DNA of 39,901 nt from Propionibacteriaceae bacterium (GTDB taxonomy: Bacteria > Actinomycetota > Actinomycetes > Propionibacteriales > Propionibacteriaceae). Shown here in pieces: positions 7,769-15,451 of this stretch. The notes below the pieces were generated by a model. It was not told the origin of the DNA. It searched no databases and saw only the letters and a list, made by a program, of their open reading frames with translations. Location of the stretch: assembly GCA_009782915.1 (NCBI GenBank), contig WRIC01000003.1, forward strand, positions 79,195 through 119,095. Direction: 5' to 3'. The translations under genes and the position numbers were made by a program. Positions within the stretch are counted from its first letter, which is position 1. The number at the start of each line of letters is the position of its first letter.

Positions 7769-8422
7769 ATGAATCAAGAGTTATCTGCTCGTGGTGTGCT
7801 GTTCTCTGAAGGCCACCTCGCCACAGATGATTCTCTCCTGGCCCAAGCACTCACCGGTGACGACACAGCAATATCTCAACTGTGGAACCGCTACTATTCG
7901 ATTGCCACGGTCGAGGCCTCCAAACGTGCCACCAAATCAGCATCACCAGACAAGGTGGTCTTGAAAGGGTTTCGCCGTAGCTTCGCTTCAGCAAAGAAGA
8001 AGAACACCAGCTCGGTGGCCTTTCTCTCCCAATGGTTTTCTTTCCTCGGAGCAGAGCCCCCCAATCTCACTAACCGGGCCGTACTGTGGGCTTTTTATTC
8101 CCTCCCGGTGAGGAATCGGATCATTGCTTGGCGGCACCGCATCGACCAGTGGCCAACACGAAAGCTCGCCCGAGCTGTGGATCTCAATGATTCATCGGCT
8201 CACCTCGTCTTCGACCAGGTGATGCACCAGTTCGCTGGAAATGTTGCCCTCGCCATGGGCCTGCTCGCTGGCCCACCCAATCGCGAACCCTACCTCACCT
8301 CTGAGGGGCAAACCACCGCCCTGTCCCGCGCCTTGCTGGACACCACACCCGAGATCATCGCCGAGTTGGGCCCACGTGTTCCTGTCGAGTACGTGATCAG
8401 CCCTCCGGCACCAGCACTGTAG
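7769..8422 (+). CDS. Diverged ECF sigma factor-like protein
   Basis: 217 residues. Residues about 20-70 (DDSLLAQALTGDDTAISQLW and following) have the cadence of sigma-70 region 2. Residues about 104-150 (AVLWAFYSLPVRNRIIAWRH, then LARAVDLNDSSAHLVFDQV) resemble region 4 with its helix-turn-helix. The acidic region-2 core that normally binds core polymerase and melts the -10 is poorly conserved (SPDKVVLKGFRRSFASAKKK in its place). The last 50 residues are unassigned. The start is well supported by GGAGGAG a few bases upstream of the ATG. A TAGAAT at 7724-7729 could be its -10. No anti-sigma gene is adjacent. It could be a degenerate sigma factor or a regulator derived from one; the family call is moderate. 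Confidence 0.55.
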   Translation: MNQELSARGVLFSEGHLATDDSLLAQALTGDDTAISQLWNRYYSIATVEASKRATKSASPDKVVLKGFRRSFASAKKKNTSSVAFLSQWFSFLGAEPPNLTNRAVLWAFYSLPVRNRIIAWRHRIDQWPTRKLARAVDLNDSSAHLVFDQVMHQFAGNVALAMGLLAGPPNREPYLTSEGQTTALSRALLDTTPEIIAELGPRVPVEYVISPPAPAL

Positions 8423-8457
8423 TTTCCCCATGATTGAAGTAACACCACCCTCTAGTA

Positions 8458-8481
8458 GCCACCCTGATGATAAAGGGTGGC
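8458..8481. terminator. Stem-loop between the sigma-like gene and the DUF4913 gene
   Basis: Perfect 8-bp stem GCCACCCT / AGGGTGGC around an 8-nt loop, lying between two convergent stop codons. No T-tract follows on either strand, so a role as terminator rests on position and stem strength. Confidence 0.5.
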
Positions 8482-8524
8482 ACCCTCATACACGGGAAAG
8501 GGAGTTCTCTATCCCAGATTGCCG

Positions 8525-8962
8525 CTAATAATCGTAGTTATTTCGAACCACTTTCAGGAGTTGCATATCTAACCTTCCTTCCGGCGCTTCGACAACAGGG
8601 AGCCTCCTCAGTTTCGAATTAGGTGAACCCGGAGTTTTTGTCTTCGCATAGAAAGGACCATCCGGGCTGAGGATAACTTTCATATGAGGATCAAGATGGT
8701 CCAAGATCCAGTTGCTTAAAGCAGCCGCATCCCTGCTCACGCGCGCTACTTCATAAGAACGCCACAGAACTTCAAATCGCATACAGACCTCATCCGAATC
8801 CCACCATTCTTCACTCCAAACATTTGTTCTTCCATCAATAGGTCGCAGATACCATGAAGCTATCCATCGAACGAATTCTTCCATCGTGAGATACTTCGCT
8901 GGATCCCAATTAGTATTATTTTCACCTTCGTAATACATTAGATCCCACATAGTGCCCATCAT
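8525..8962 (-). CDS. DUF4913 family protein
   Basis: About 145 residues. The core matches DUF4913: FVRWIASWYLRPIDG, then VWSEEWWDSDEVCMRFEVLW, then LSNWILDHLDPHMKVILSP followed by DGPF. Function is unknown; the family is common on actinobacterial plasmids and integrated elements. The frame is open further upstream to 9013, but AAAGGA stands just before the tandem ATGs at 8962 and 8959, which I prefer. The gene is AT-richer (about 40% GC in a sampled stretch) than the housekeeping genes around it. It is divergent from the putative nuclease gene, with a 239-bp gap between the two starts. I infer it arrived with the defence island. Confidence 0.75.
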   Translation of the reverse strand: MMGTMWDLMYYEGENNTNWDPAKYLTMEEFVRWIASWYLRPIDGRTNVWSEEWWDSDEVCMRFEVLWRSYEVARVSRDAAALSNWILDHLDPHMKVILSPDGPFYAKTKTPGSPNSKLRRLPVVEAPEGRLDMQLLKVVRNNYDY

Positions 8963-9201
8963 TGTCCTTTCACCAGAGTTCAGCCACAATACGAAGTACC
9001 AACGACAAAACACGCCAAGACACGCCGGAAAAAATCGGTCACACGTACGATTTTCGGCACATATTTACTACCATACCTCGACACCTGCTACGCGACTCCC
9101 AACCAGCGCGCTACTGAGGTGTGGAGAACCCCCAAAAGTAATAACACCCACTGCTAGACTTCAAGAGCCATGCAGATATCAACAACGGTCTGGGGGATCT
9201 C

Positions 9202-10329
9202 ATGAATAGATACACCAACGAACAATTGGCACAATATGCATCCGCTCTAGCGAAAGTCGCCTCATTATCAAATCTCTTCTCGGAGAGTAGCACCCCTTTC
9301 ATCCACTATCGAGCGACCGAGTACTTGTATGCGCGAGCCTTCGAAGCAAGAAACCTGGCCCGATCGGATATTGCCATCGATGCAAAACTCGGGACTGTTG
9401 GTGTGGGGTTGAAAACCTTCGTATACAGCAACCGTCCCAAGTACGAGAAGATCGCAGAGTTTAATCGAGATCAACCCAGTTTCAATTCACTTCGCCCTCT
9501 CGACAAGATCAGGAGAATTGCTGAATTACGTAACGAGAGGATTCGCGTTGCGGGGGAAATTGCCAGTGTTCAAACCTTCGTCTACCACTGCATTGCCCGC
9601 AGTCCACGGGCTCTCAGCGTTTTCGAGCAGGAGATGCCATATATCAACCTTGACGATATCGAAATACAGAATTCAAACTCAGGCACCATCAGTTTCTCCG
9701 ATGGCCGAGAAAGCTACCGATTCAATCAATCGAAGAGCACTCTCTTCAAAGAATTCTTCACGCAAACGTACCTCGTGGAACAGCCAGTGAATATCCTCCG
9801 AGACCCCTTTGAGGTCCTCGACTCACTCAACCTTGTGGTGGAGCCAGCCTCGTTCGGGCGACTTGATGTCGAGCAAACCCCCCAAGAGTCTGTCGTACTT
9901 CCTCTCTACAGTACGAGGGGCAAACCATCAGTTGAAGAAAAGAGCGGGCTCAACCAATGGAACGCAAGCGGTCGAGTACGCCACATCGATGAGGTGTACA
10001 TCCCTGTTCCCGCAGTCATTCATCAGAAGTATCCAGGTTTCTTTCCACCACGCTCAGTTCCGTTCGATGTACATTTCCCCAACGGTTCTACACTGTCCAT
10101 GAGCTTATGCCAAGGTAAATCTCATGGAAAGGCGCTGATGAGCAATCCCAATAACACTCTAGGGAGTTGGTTGCTGAGAGATGTCTTGCACCTCGCAGAA
10201 GGAGAACTTGCAACGTACAGTCTTCTGGAAAAGATTGGCATCGACTCCGTAGAAGTGTCCAAGATGGACGATCAATACTATATAGATTTTAAACAGCTGG
10301 GCAGCTACGAGCAGTTCGTGTCGGACTAG
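9202..10329 (+). CDS. Putative type II restriction endonuclease with a B3-like C-terminal domain
   Basis: 375 residues, no signal peptide or membrane segment. The C-terminal ~110 residues (VYIPVPAVIHQKYPGFFPPR onward, then GKALMSNPNNTLGSWLLRDV, GIDSVEV, YYIDF) resemble the B3-like DNA-recognition domain found at the C-terminus of NgoFVII-type restriction enzymes. The N-terminal half has a compact conserved-looking block, SDIAIDAKLGTVGVGLKTF (55-73), whose Asp60, Lys62 and Lys71 might belong to a nuclease site; I cannot assign a PD-(D/E)XK or PLD core with certainty. A GGGGG stretch precedes the ATG at a usable distance. It is convergent with the LexA-methyltransferase gene and shares its stop site, CTAG at 10326-10329. 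By context it is the likely cognate nuclease. Confidence 0.6.
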   Translation: MNRYTNEQLAQYASALAKVASLSNLFSESSTPFIHYRATEYLYARAFEARNLARSDIAIDAKLGTVGVGLKTFVYSNRPKYEKIAEFNRDQPSFNSLRPLDKIRRIAELRNERIRVAGEIASVQTFVYHCIARSPRALSVFEQEMPYINLDDIEIQNSNSGTISFSDGRESYRFNQSKSTLFKEFFTQTYLVEQPVNILRDPFEVLDSLNLVVEPASFGRLDVEQTPQESVVLPLYSTRGKPSVEEKSGLNQWNASGRVRHIDEVYIPVPAVIHQKYPGFFPPRSVPFDVHFPNGSTLSMSLCQGKSHGKALMSNPNNTLGSWLLRDVLHLAEGELATYSLLEKIGIDSVEVSKMDDQYYIDFKQLGSYEQFVSD

Positions 10330-11885
10330 ATGACGCGAAGCATTTGTTCAGCTAAGCGAGCGATCACTGTCACAGTAACCGAGTTTCCTGCCTGTTTGTA
10401 CAACGAGCTATCAGCTATGTCGGGAAGTTTGTAGTCCTCAGGAAAACCCTGGACGCGGAAGCACTCTCGTGGGGTGAGCTTCCTGATTCCTTTCCCATCG
10501 AAAATGATGGGGACGTTGTGACCACCCATACCCATATTGGCCGTCAGCGTGGGGCACACGCCCTTCTTGTTTTTCCGTACGTACTGCCGGCGCCATTGAT
10601 AGACCTCATTCTCTTCTATTACCTCATTTTTCAAGTGATCGTAGAGTGGCTTGTTGTCGTAATAGTATTTTTCCTCGACCTCTATGTCCAGCATGTCTTG
10701 CATGGTCCTCTTGAGTGGCACTGGCTCAGGAAATTCGAACTGTTCGGTTTTGTCAGGATCCTGAAACCCCACAATGTATATACGTTCACGATTCTGAGGC
10801 ACATTCCCGTACGCCATCGAATTAAGCACGCGCGCCTTAACGAAGTAGCCAAGGTCCTGCAGTGTTTCTTCAATGATTCGGTAGGTTTTTCCATTGTCAT
10901 GAGTACGGAGGTTCTTCACGTTCTCCAGGAGGAATCCTGATGGTTGCTTTGCCTTAATAATCCGTGCCACATCAAAGAACAGATTTCCTCGTCCCAGTTC
11001 GTCATCAAATCCATGTCTATACCCTGCTACGGAGAATGCTTGGCAGGGGAAACCACCCAAGACAAAATCACAATCAGGAATATCCTCATCAGGGATTTGA
11101 GTGATATCCTCCACAGTCAGCTTCGGAGCATTGAAGTTCTTGTTGTAGGTGTCAGCACATTTCGGCTCGAAATCATTAGCAAAAACCGTTGAAAAACCAG
11201 CCTTTTCGAAGCCAAGCCGGATGCCACCCACCCCGGCAAAGAGATCCAGTGTCTTCCACTCTTGGGTCGGAACAACCTCTGCCCTGGGTGAGGTGGCCAC
11301 GGCATAATCCCTGATCACTTTCCATACAATCCCCCTGACTTCGATCTCTTTCCTATAGATCGGTAGCATAGACTGATTGGCCGGCTGTAAGCGAAATCCT
11401 TTCTTGTCTCGAAATAGTTTCTTCAAAGTGGCTTGGTCTCCATCGACGATAGCAACAACCGTTTGCCCGTTTTCTGCTGATGTTTGGCGCTTGATCACCA
11501 CAACATCGCCATCGAGTATCCCTTCGTCCATCATGCTATCCCCCACGACTTCGAGGGCAAAAAAGTCTTGATTCTTGGGTAAATTCGGAACCTTCACACA
11601 AGCAACAGCGTCTTCGATAGCTTCAATAGGTAGCCCCGCAGTTATTCGCCCCACGATGGGAACGTCTCTGCTTGCCACATCACTGTCTTCGACCAGTCGA
11701 TACCCACCAAATTCATCTGCTTCCAAAATTCCATCCTCCAGCAGACCTTTCACATGGGTATGCACTGTGGAAACGGACTTGAGCTCCACCGCGACTCGCA
11801 CTTCATCCAGAGTTGGGAAACGTCCATTCTCCATTGAATACTCTCGGATGAAACTGACAATCTGCGCTTTTCGGTTCTTGCTCAC
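10326..11885 (-). CDS. LexA-like repressor/self-protease fused to cytosine-C5 DNA methyltransferase
   Basis: 519 residues in one uninterrupted frame. Residues 1-65 are a LexA winged helix (GRFPTLDEVRVAVELKSVST). Residues 75-192 are an S24 peptidase domain with an Ala83-Gly84 cleavage bond, nucleophile Ser117 (VVGDSMM) and general-base Lys155 (ATLKKLF). After a short linker (about 193-210) comes a complete m5C methyltransferase: motif I DLFAGVGG (214-221), motif IV GGFPCQAF with catalytic Cys281, motif VI ENV (321-323), motif VIII QNRERIY (364-370), a target-recognition region around 375-465, and motifs IX-X (CFRVQGFPEDY; QAGNS at 498-502). All catalytic residues are present. It starts with GTG; an upstream ATG is followed by a stop. 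TAGAGT 6 nt before the GTG suggests a leaderless message. The domain pairing is unusual. Inferred role: protects DNA from the neighbouring nuclease, represses its own promoter, and loses its DNA-binding part on RecA-stimulated self-cleavage. Confidence 0.92.
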   Translation of the reverse strand: MSKNRKAQIVSFIREYSMENGRFPTLDEVRVAVELKSVSTVHTHVKGLLEDGILEADEFGGYRLVEDSDVASRDVPIVGRITAGLPIEAIEDAVACVKVPNLPKNQDFFALEVVGDSMMDEGILDGDVVVIKRQTSAENGQTVVAIVDGDQATLKKLFRDKKGFRLQPANQSMLPIYRKEIEVRGIVWKVIRDYAVATSPRAEVVPTQEWKTLDLFAGVGGIRLGFEKAGFSTVFANDFEPKCADTYNKNFNAPKLTVEDITQIPDEDIPDCDFVLGGFPCQAFSVAGYRHGFDDELGRGNLFFDVARIIKAKQPSGFLLENVKNLRTHDNGKTYRIIEETLQDLGYFVKARVLNSMAYGNVPQNRERIYIVGFQDPDKTEQFEFPEPVPLKRTMQDMLDIEVEEKYYYDNKPLYDHLKNEVIEENEVYQWRRQYVRKNKKGVCPTLTANMGMGGHNVPIIFDGKGIRKLTPRECFRVQGFPEDYKLPDIADSSLYKQAGNSVTVTVIARLAEQMLRVI

Positions 11886-11891
11886 AGCATG

Positions 11892-11912
11892 ACTCTACTA
11901 GAAAAAAGTAGA
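11892..11912 (-). promoter_or_regulatory. Predicted -10 box with overlapping inverted-repeat operator of the LexA-methyltransferase gene
   Basis: Inverted repeat TCTACT - 7 nt - AGTAGA spans 11894-11912 with perfect 6-bp arms. On the minus strand the proximal arm overlaps TAGAGT (11892-11897), a TANNNT -10 box located 6 nt before the GTG start. A dimeric winged-helix protein bound here would block the promoter. The spaced-dyad layout is LexA-like, but the half-site differs from the E. coli CTGT and the actinobacterial GAAC/GTTC types. Confidence 0.6.
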
Positions 11913-11947
11913 AAACTGGAGCGACACAACACTTGGACAACACTAGC

Positions 11948-13129
11948 TTAATACCAGTGGTTTTTCTGCCAGAAGCTCCAGGCGCCACAGGGGGTGCCGT
12001 AGCGGGACTTGATGTATTTCAGGCCCCATGAGATTTGGGTGTTGGCGTTCGTACGGTAGTCGGCGCCGGAGGAAGCCATCTTTGAAGCGGGGAGAGCCTG
12101 GGGAATGCCGTAGGCGCCCGAGGAGGAGTTCTCCGCCCACCAGCGCCAATTCGATTCACGATTCCACAGGTTCACCAGGCACTGGAACTGGGTTTGATTC
12201 TGCCAACCGTACGAGGCCATCATCCCGTAAGCAGCAGATTGTGCTTGGGCGGGAGACAGTTGGCCATTCGACCCGCTGGTCGAACCAGTAGAAGAGTTCC
12301 CGCCCGAAGAATTCCCACCAGAACCCTGCTTCTCGGCAGCGATCTTTGCGTTAATACTCGCCAAATCACTCTGGGCCTGCTTGAGGGTGATCTTCTTGTT
12401 GGCGAGCACCTGCGCTGCGTACGATCTCGCAGCCTGGGCTTCACTCAAAGCCGACGCCATCTCAGCTTCCGCAGCCAGCGCCGCATCGCGTACCGCCTCG
12501 GTTTTCTCCACCTGTATGGTCGCCTCCTGCTTGGCAAGTTCCGCAACCAAACGCGCCGCCTCTCTCTCTTGGCGAGCGGCCTCCAATTCGACCTGGATAG
12601 CGTTCAGGTTCTCCAAATCAACCTGGTTGGTCAGCAGTACGGTATCCGCCCACTGCACCCGGTTAGCCAAATCAGAGGTCGACTCTGAGTTGATGAGCAC
12701 AACAAAAGTCACCAACGGCATAGAGTCTTGAACAATCGAGCGCGCATAGGCGTTGATCCGCTCTTTTTGGACATTAATCTTCGCCTGGCCCGCATTCACC
12801 TTCGCTTGCGCCTCGGCGAGTTTCTGCTCAGCTTCAAACAGGGCCATCGCCTTCTCGGCTTCCACCACGAGTGCGGCTTCCCACTTTTTTGTTGCCTCAT
12901 CGAGTACGCGCTGGGCGTACTCAACTTTCGCCTCAGCCTCGCGTACCTTCGCTTGGGCGGCCTCCACTGCGGTATTGGCATTCTTCACCTGGGATTGTGC
13001 CTGACTGATCGCCGTCTCAGCGCGTTTCTTGGCAGTATTGAGATCCTCAGCTGAGGCACTCGATGTGAACAGGGACACAGCCATCGCCACAGCGCACAAG
13101 ACGCTCATCAGATGGCGTGTTTTCGGCAC
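11948..13129 (-). CDS. Secreted coiled-coil protein with lysozyme-like (aggregation-promoting-factor type) C-terminal domain
   Basis: 393 residues. A signal peptide (basic PKTRH, hydrophobic LMSVLCAVAMAVSLF, cleavage after SASA near residue 27) is followed by a long alanine/glutamate/lysine-rich coiled coil (about 29-275). Then comes a Gly/Ser linker (about 276-292) and a ~97-residue C-terminal domain with the transglycosylase-like block LWNRESNWRWWAENSSSGAYG, probable catalytic Glu325, and a probable disulfide Cys317-Cys381. The layout resembles RipA/PcsB-type proteins and Apf/Rpf-like cell-wall enzymes, so peptidoglycan remodelling outside the membrane is likely. The start GTG at 13129 follows a strong AAAGGAGGGG. 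The open frame upstream of it lacks a signal sequence and is not used here. Confidence 0.85.
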   Translation of the reverse strand: MPKTRHLMSVLCAVAMAVSLFTSSASAEDLNTAKKRAETAISQAQSQVKNANTAVEAAQAKVREAEAKVEYAQRVLDEATKKWEAALVVEAEKAMALFEAEQKLAEAQAKVNAGQAKINVQKERINAYARSIVQDSMPLVTFVVLINSESTSDLANRVQWADTVLLTNQVDLENLNAIQVELEAARQEREAARLVAELAKQEATIQVEKTEAVRDAALAAEAEMASALSEAQAARSYAAQVLANKKITLKQAQSDLASINAKIAAEKQGSGGNSSGGNSSTGSTSGSNGQLSPAQAQSAAYGMMASYGWQNQTQFQCLVNLWNRESNWRWWAENSSSGAYGIPQALPASKMASSGADYRTNANTQISWGLKYIKSRYGTPCGAWSFWQKNHWY

Positions 13130-13363
13130 GTCCCCTCCTTTTTCTTTCCACAGCATTGGGTGGCTCGTGGCTGAGAGAAACACTCTCCCACGAGTCCATT
13201 CACCATAACCTGCGGATCGCAGCTTGGCGAGAAAATGGGGTACGGGCCTATTTCCACGCGGGGAAGGCTCAACATGCACTTGAGGAATCGGGAACAATGT
13301 CAGGGGTCTATGACAGCGATGAGGTCATATCGGAGGAAAGTCGAGGAGTCTTGAAGGGCGCAC

Positions 13364-13369
13364 TACACT
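13364..13369 (+). promoter_or_regulatory. Predicted -10 box of the M13 peptidase gene (leaderless)
   Basis: TACACT ends exactly 7 nt before the ATG at 13377, and no Shine-Dalgarno sequence is present. Same spacing as at tetR and the DUF2207 gene. The rest of the 13130-13376 divergent intergenic region shows no other site I can support. Confidence 0.55.
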
Positions 13370-13376
13370 GGAACCC

Positions 13377-15347
13377 ATGAGCCAGCCCTCCCTCGATTTC
13401 ACCCGATTCAACACCACTATTCACCCAGGTGATGATCTCTTCCGGCACGTCAATGGGGGGTGGCTGGTTGATGCGAAGATACCTGAAGACAAGTCGGCTA
13501 TTGGCGCCTTCGATGATCTTCATGATGATTCTGTCGAAGCTATCAAAGTCATTTGCGAGAACCTGTCCGGGCGTACGTACGACGACTATTCCACCGAGGA
13601 TGCGAAACTGGCTGCCCTGTATCTGTCTTTCATGAATGAGGAACGCTTGGAGGAGCTAGGCGCCAGCCCCCTCACAGCGCTGCTGGCCAAGGTGGAGGCG
13701 ATTGCGACCATCGATGATCTGAGGGACTGGATGGGGTGGTGCATCCTCCACGGCTTGAATTCACTGACTGGTGGTGATGTGGATGCTGACCCTGGCAATC
13801 CGCGCAGACACCTGTTTTTCGTTGGTCAAGGTGGACTCGGGCTACCAGAGCAGTCCTATTACACCGAACCCCAGCATGAAGAGGTACGCGCCCACTACCT
13901 CACCTACATCGCTCGTACTCTTGGGCTGGGAGCTGGAAGGGACACCCCCACTGAACAGGACCACAGTGATGCCCAGGGAGTCTTTGACCTGGAATCCCAC
14001 ATCGCAGTGACCCATTGGGATAATGTGAAAACCCGCGACCTGGCCCAGATGTACAACCTGCGTACCACCGAAGAACTCGCTGGGGAAGCCCCCGGGTTCG
14101 GATGGGAGAGAATCCTGGCTGGCGCTGGGCTAACCAATGATGTAGCCGAGGTGGTGAACTGCCAGCCCAGTTTCTTTGTCGATGTATCGACTTTACTCAC
14201 CGAGGATCGTCTCCCGGTGTGGAAAACATGGGCACGCTTCCACCTGATCTCTGATCTGTCTGATTTCCTGTCCAAGGTTTTTGTGGACAACCACTTTGAC
14301 TTCTATGGACGCATCCTCACCGGTCAGGAACGACTCAAACCCCGCTGGAAGAGGGCAGTGGCTTTCACCGAAGCAGCGATGGGTGAGGCCCTGGGCAAGG
14401 TGTACGTCCGCAAGTATTATCCACCGGAGGCTGCCGCCCGTATGGCCACCCTCATCGAGAATCTGCTGGGCGCCTATCGCCAATCCATCACCGACCTGAC
14501 GTGGATGGGCGAGGAGACAAAGGTGGAGGCCCTGCGCAAACTCGACGGTTTCCGTCCCAAGATCGGCCACCCACCCAAGTGGCGGGACTACTCTGCTTTG
14601 GTGGTCAACCCCGATGATCTGGTAGGCAATGTTCTTGCTGAGGGTCGTTTCACCACCGAGTACGAAGTCAGCAAACTGAGTGTTCCGGTGGACCCGGATG
14701 AATGGATGATGTTCCCTCAAACAGTCAACGCCTACTATCACCCGTTGCGCAACGAAATCGTGTTCCCCGCTGCGATCCTTCAACCCCCTTTCTTCAATCT
14801 GCACGGGGATGATGCCGTCAACTACGGTGGGATTGGTGCAGTCATCGGCCATGAGATCGGGCATGGTTTCGATGATCAAGGATCAACCTGTGATGGGGAG
14901 GGTAAACTCCGCGACTGGTGGACGCCGGAGGATCGCGAGGCGTTCACCACAGCCACACAGGCACTCATCGACCAGTATTCTGCCCTGAGTCCAGCTCAAC
15001 TCCCCGACCAGCATGTCAACGGGGAACTCACTATTGGTGAAAACATCGGTGACCTCGGTGGTTTAGGGATCGCCCTGAAAGCATGGCGTCTCGCTGGTGG
15101 TGACCCCGATGAGGTCATCGATGGTTACACCTGTCTTCAACGATTCTTCCTCAGTTGGGCGGCCTCCTGGAGTTACCACGCCCGCAAAGAGCTTGTCGCC
15201 CAACGACTCGCCACCGACGAGCACGCACCCCCCGAATTCCGTTGCAACCAAGTGGTCCGCAACATCGACGAGTTCTACACCGCCTTCGACGTTGGCCCCG
15301 ATGATGCCCTGTGGCTCCCCCCCGAGGATCGAGTCACCATCTGGTAA
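13377..15347 (+). CDS. M13 family zinc metallopeptidase (PepO/neprilysin-like)
   Basis: 656 residues, the usual size for bacterial M13 endopeptidases. The substrate-binding strand VNAYYHPLRNEIVFPAAIL precedes the zinc motif HEIGH (492-496) with the following GFDDQG. The third zinc ligand and supporting Asp are in ENIGD (555-559). The N-terminal region (FNTTIHPGDDLFRHVNGGWL) is the typical M13_N entry. There is no signal peptide or membrane anchor, so it is probably cytoplasmic and cleaves oligopeptides. It stands alone, divergent from the secreted cell-wall protein gene and convergent with the prenyl synthase/nuo operon across a repeat-filled gap. Confidence 0.95.
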   Translation: MSQPSLDFTRFNTTIHPGDDLFRHVNGGWLVDAKIPEDKSAIGAFDDLHDDSVEAIKVICENLSGRTYDDYSTEDAKLAALYLSFMNEERLEELGASPLTALLAKVEAIATIDDLRDWMGWCILHGLNSLTGGDVDADPGNPRRHLFFVGQGGLGLPEQSYYTEPQHEEVRAHYLTYIARTLGLGAGRDTPTEQDHSDAQGVFDLESHIAVTHWDNVKTRDLAQMYNLRTTEELAGEAPGFGWERILAGAGLTNDVAEVVNCQPSFFVDVSTLLTEDRLPVWKTWARFHLISDLSDFLSKVFVDNHFDFYGRILTGQERLKPRWKRAVAFTEAAMGEALGKVYVRKYYPPEAAARMATLIENLLGAYRQSITDLTWMGEETKVEALRKLDGFRPKIGHPPKWRDYSALVVNPDDLVGNVLAEGRFTTEYEVSKLSVPVDPDEWMMFPQTVNAYYHPLRNEIVFPAAILQPPFFNLHGDDAVNYGGIGAVIGHEIGHGFDDQGSTCDGEGKLRDWWTPEDREAFTTATQALIDQYSALSPAQLPDQHVNGELTIGENIGDLGGLGIALKAWRLAGGDPDEVIDGYTCLQRFFLSWAASWSYHARKELVAQRLATDEHAPPEFRCNQVVRNIDEFYTAFDVGPDDALWLPPEDRVTIW

Positions 15348-15351
15348 AGGG

Positions 15352-15417
15352 GACGGGGCGTTTGTCACACGCCCGCGACGCTGCGTTTGTCACATAGCGC
15401 GTGACAAACGCCCCGTC
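15352..15417. repeat. Inverted repeat of the GACGGGGCGTTTGTCAC family
   Basis: Perfect 17-bp arms (15352-15368 and 15401-15417) begin 4 bases after the M13 stop codon. An inner partial copy, GCGTTTGTCAC, lies at 15384-15394. The same unit recurs at 32076-32182. Its position just after a stop codon would allow it to act as a terminator or mRNA-end hairpin. GGGGACG-type units like this are often REP sequences mobilised in trans by RAYT transposases; none is encoded here. Confidence 0.8.
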
Positions 15418-15451
15418 GCGGGCGTTAGCTGAAGCGCTGCGCCTCCCCTCT

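Noticed and set aside
10326-11885. Two separate genes (lexA and methyltransferase) joined by a misread stop
   Set aside because: There is no ribosome site, start-like context or frame change at the linker (residues 193-210); the frame is continuous.
13130-13297. Upstream extension of the secreted coiled-coil protein
   Set aside because: It would bury the signal peptide; the GTG at 13129 has AAAGGAGGGG and places the signal peptide at the N-terminus.
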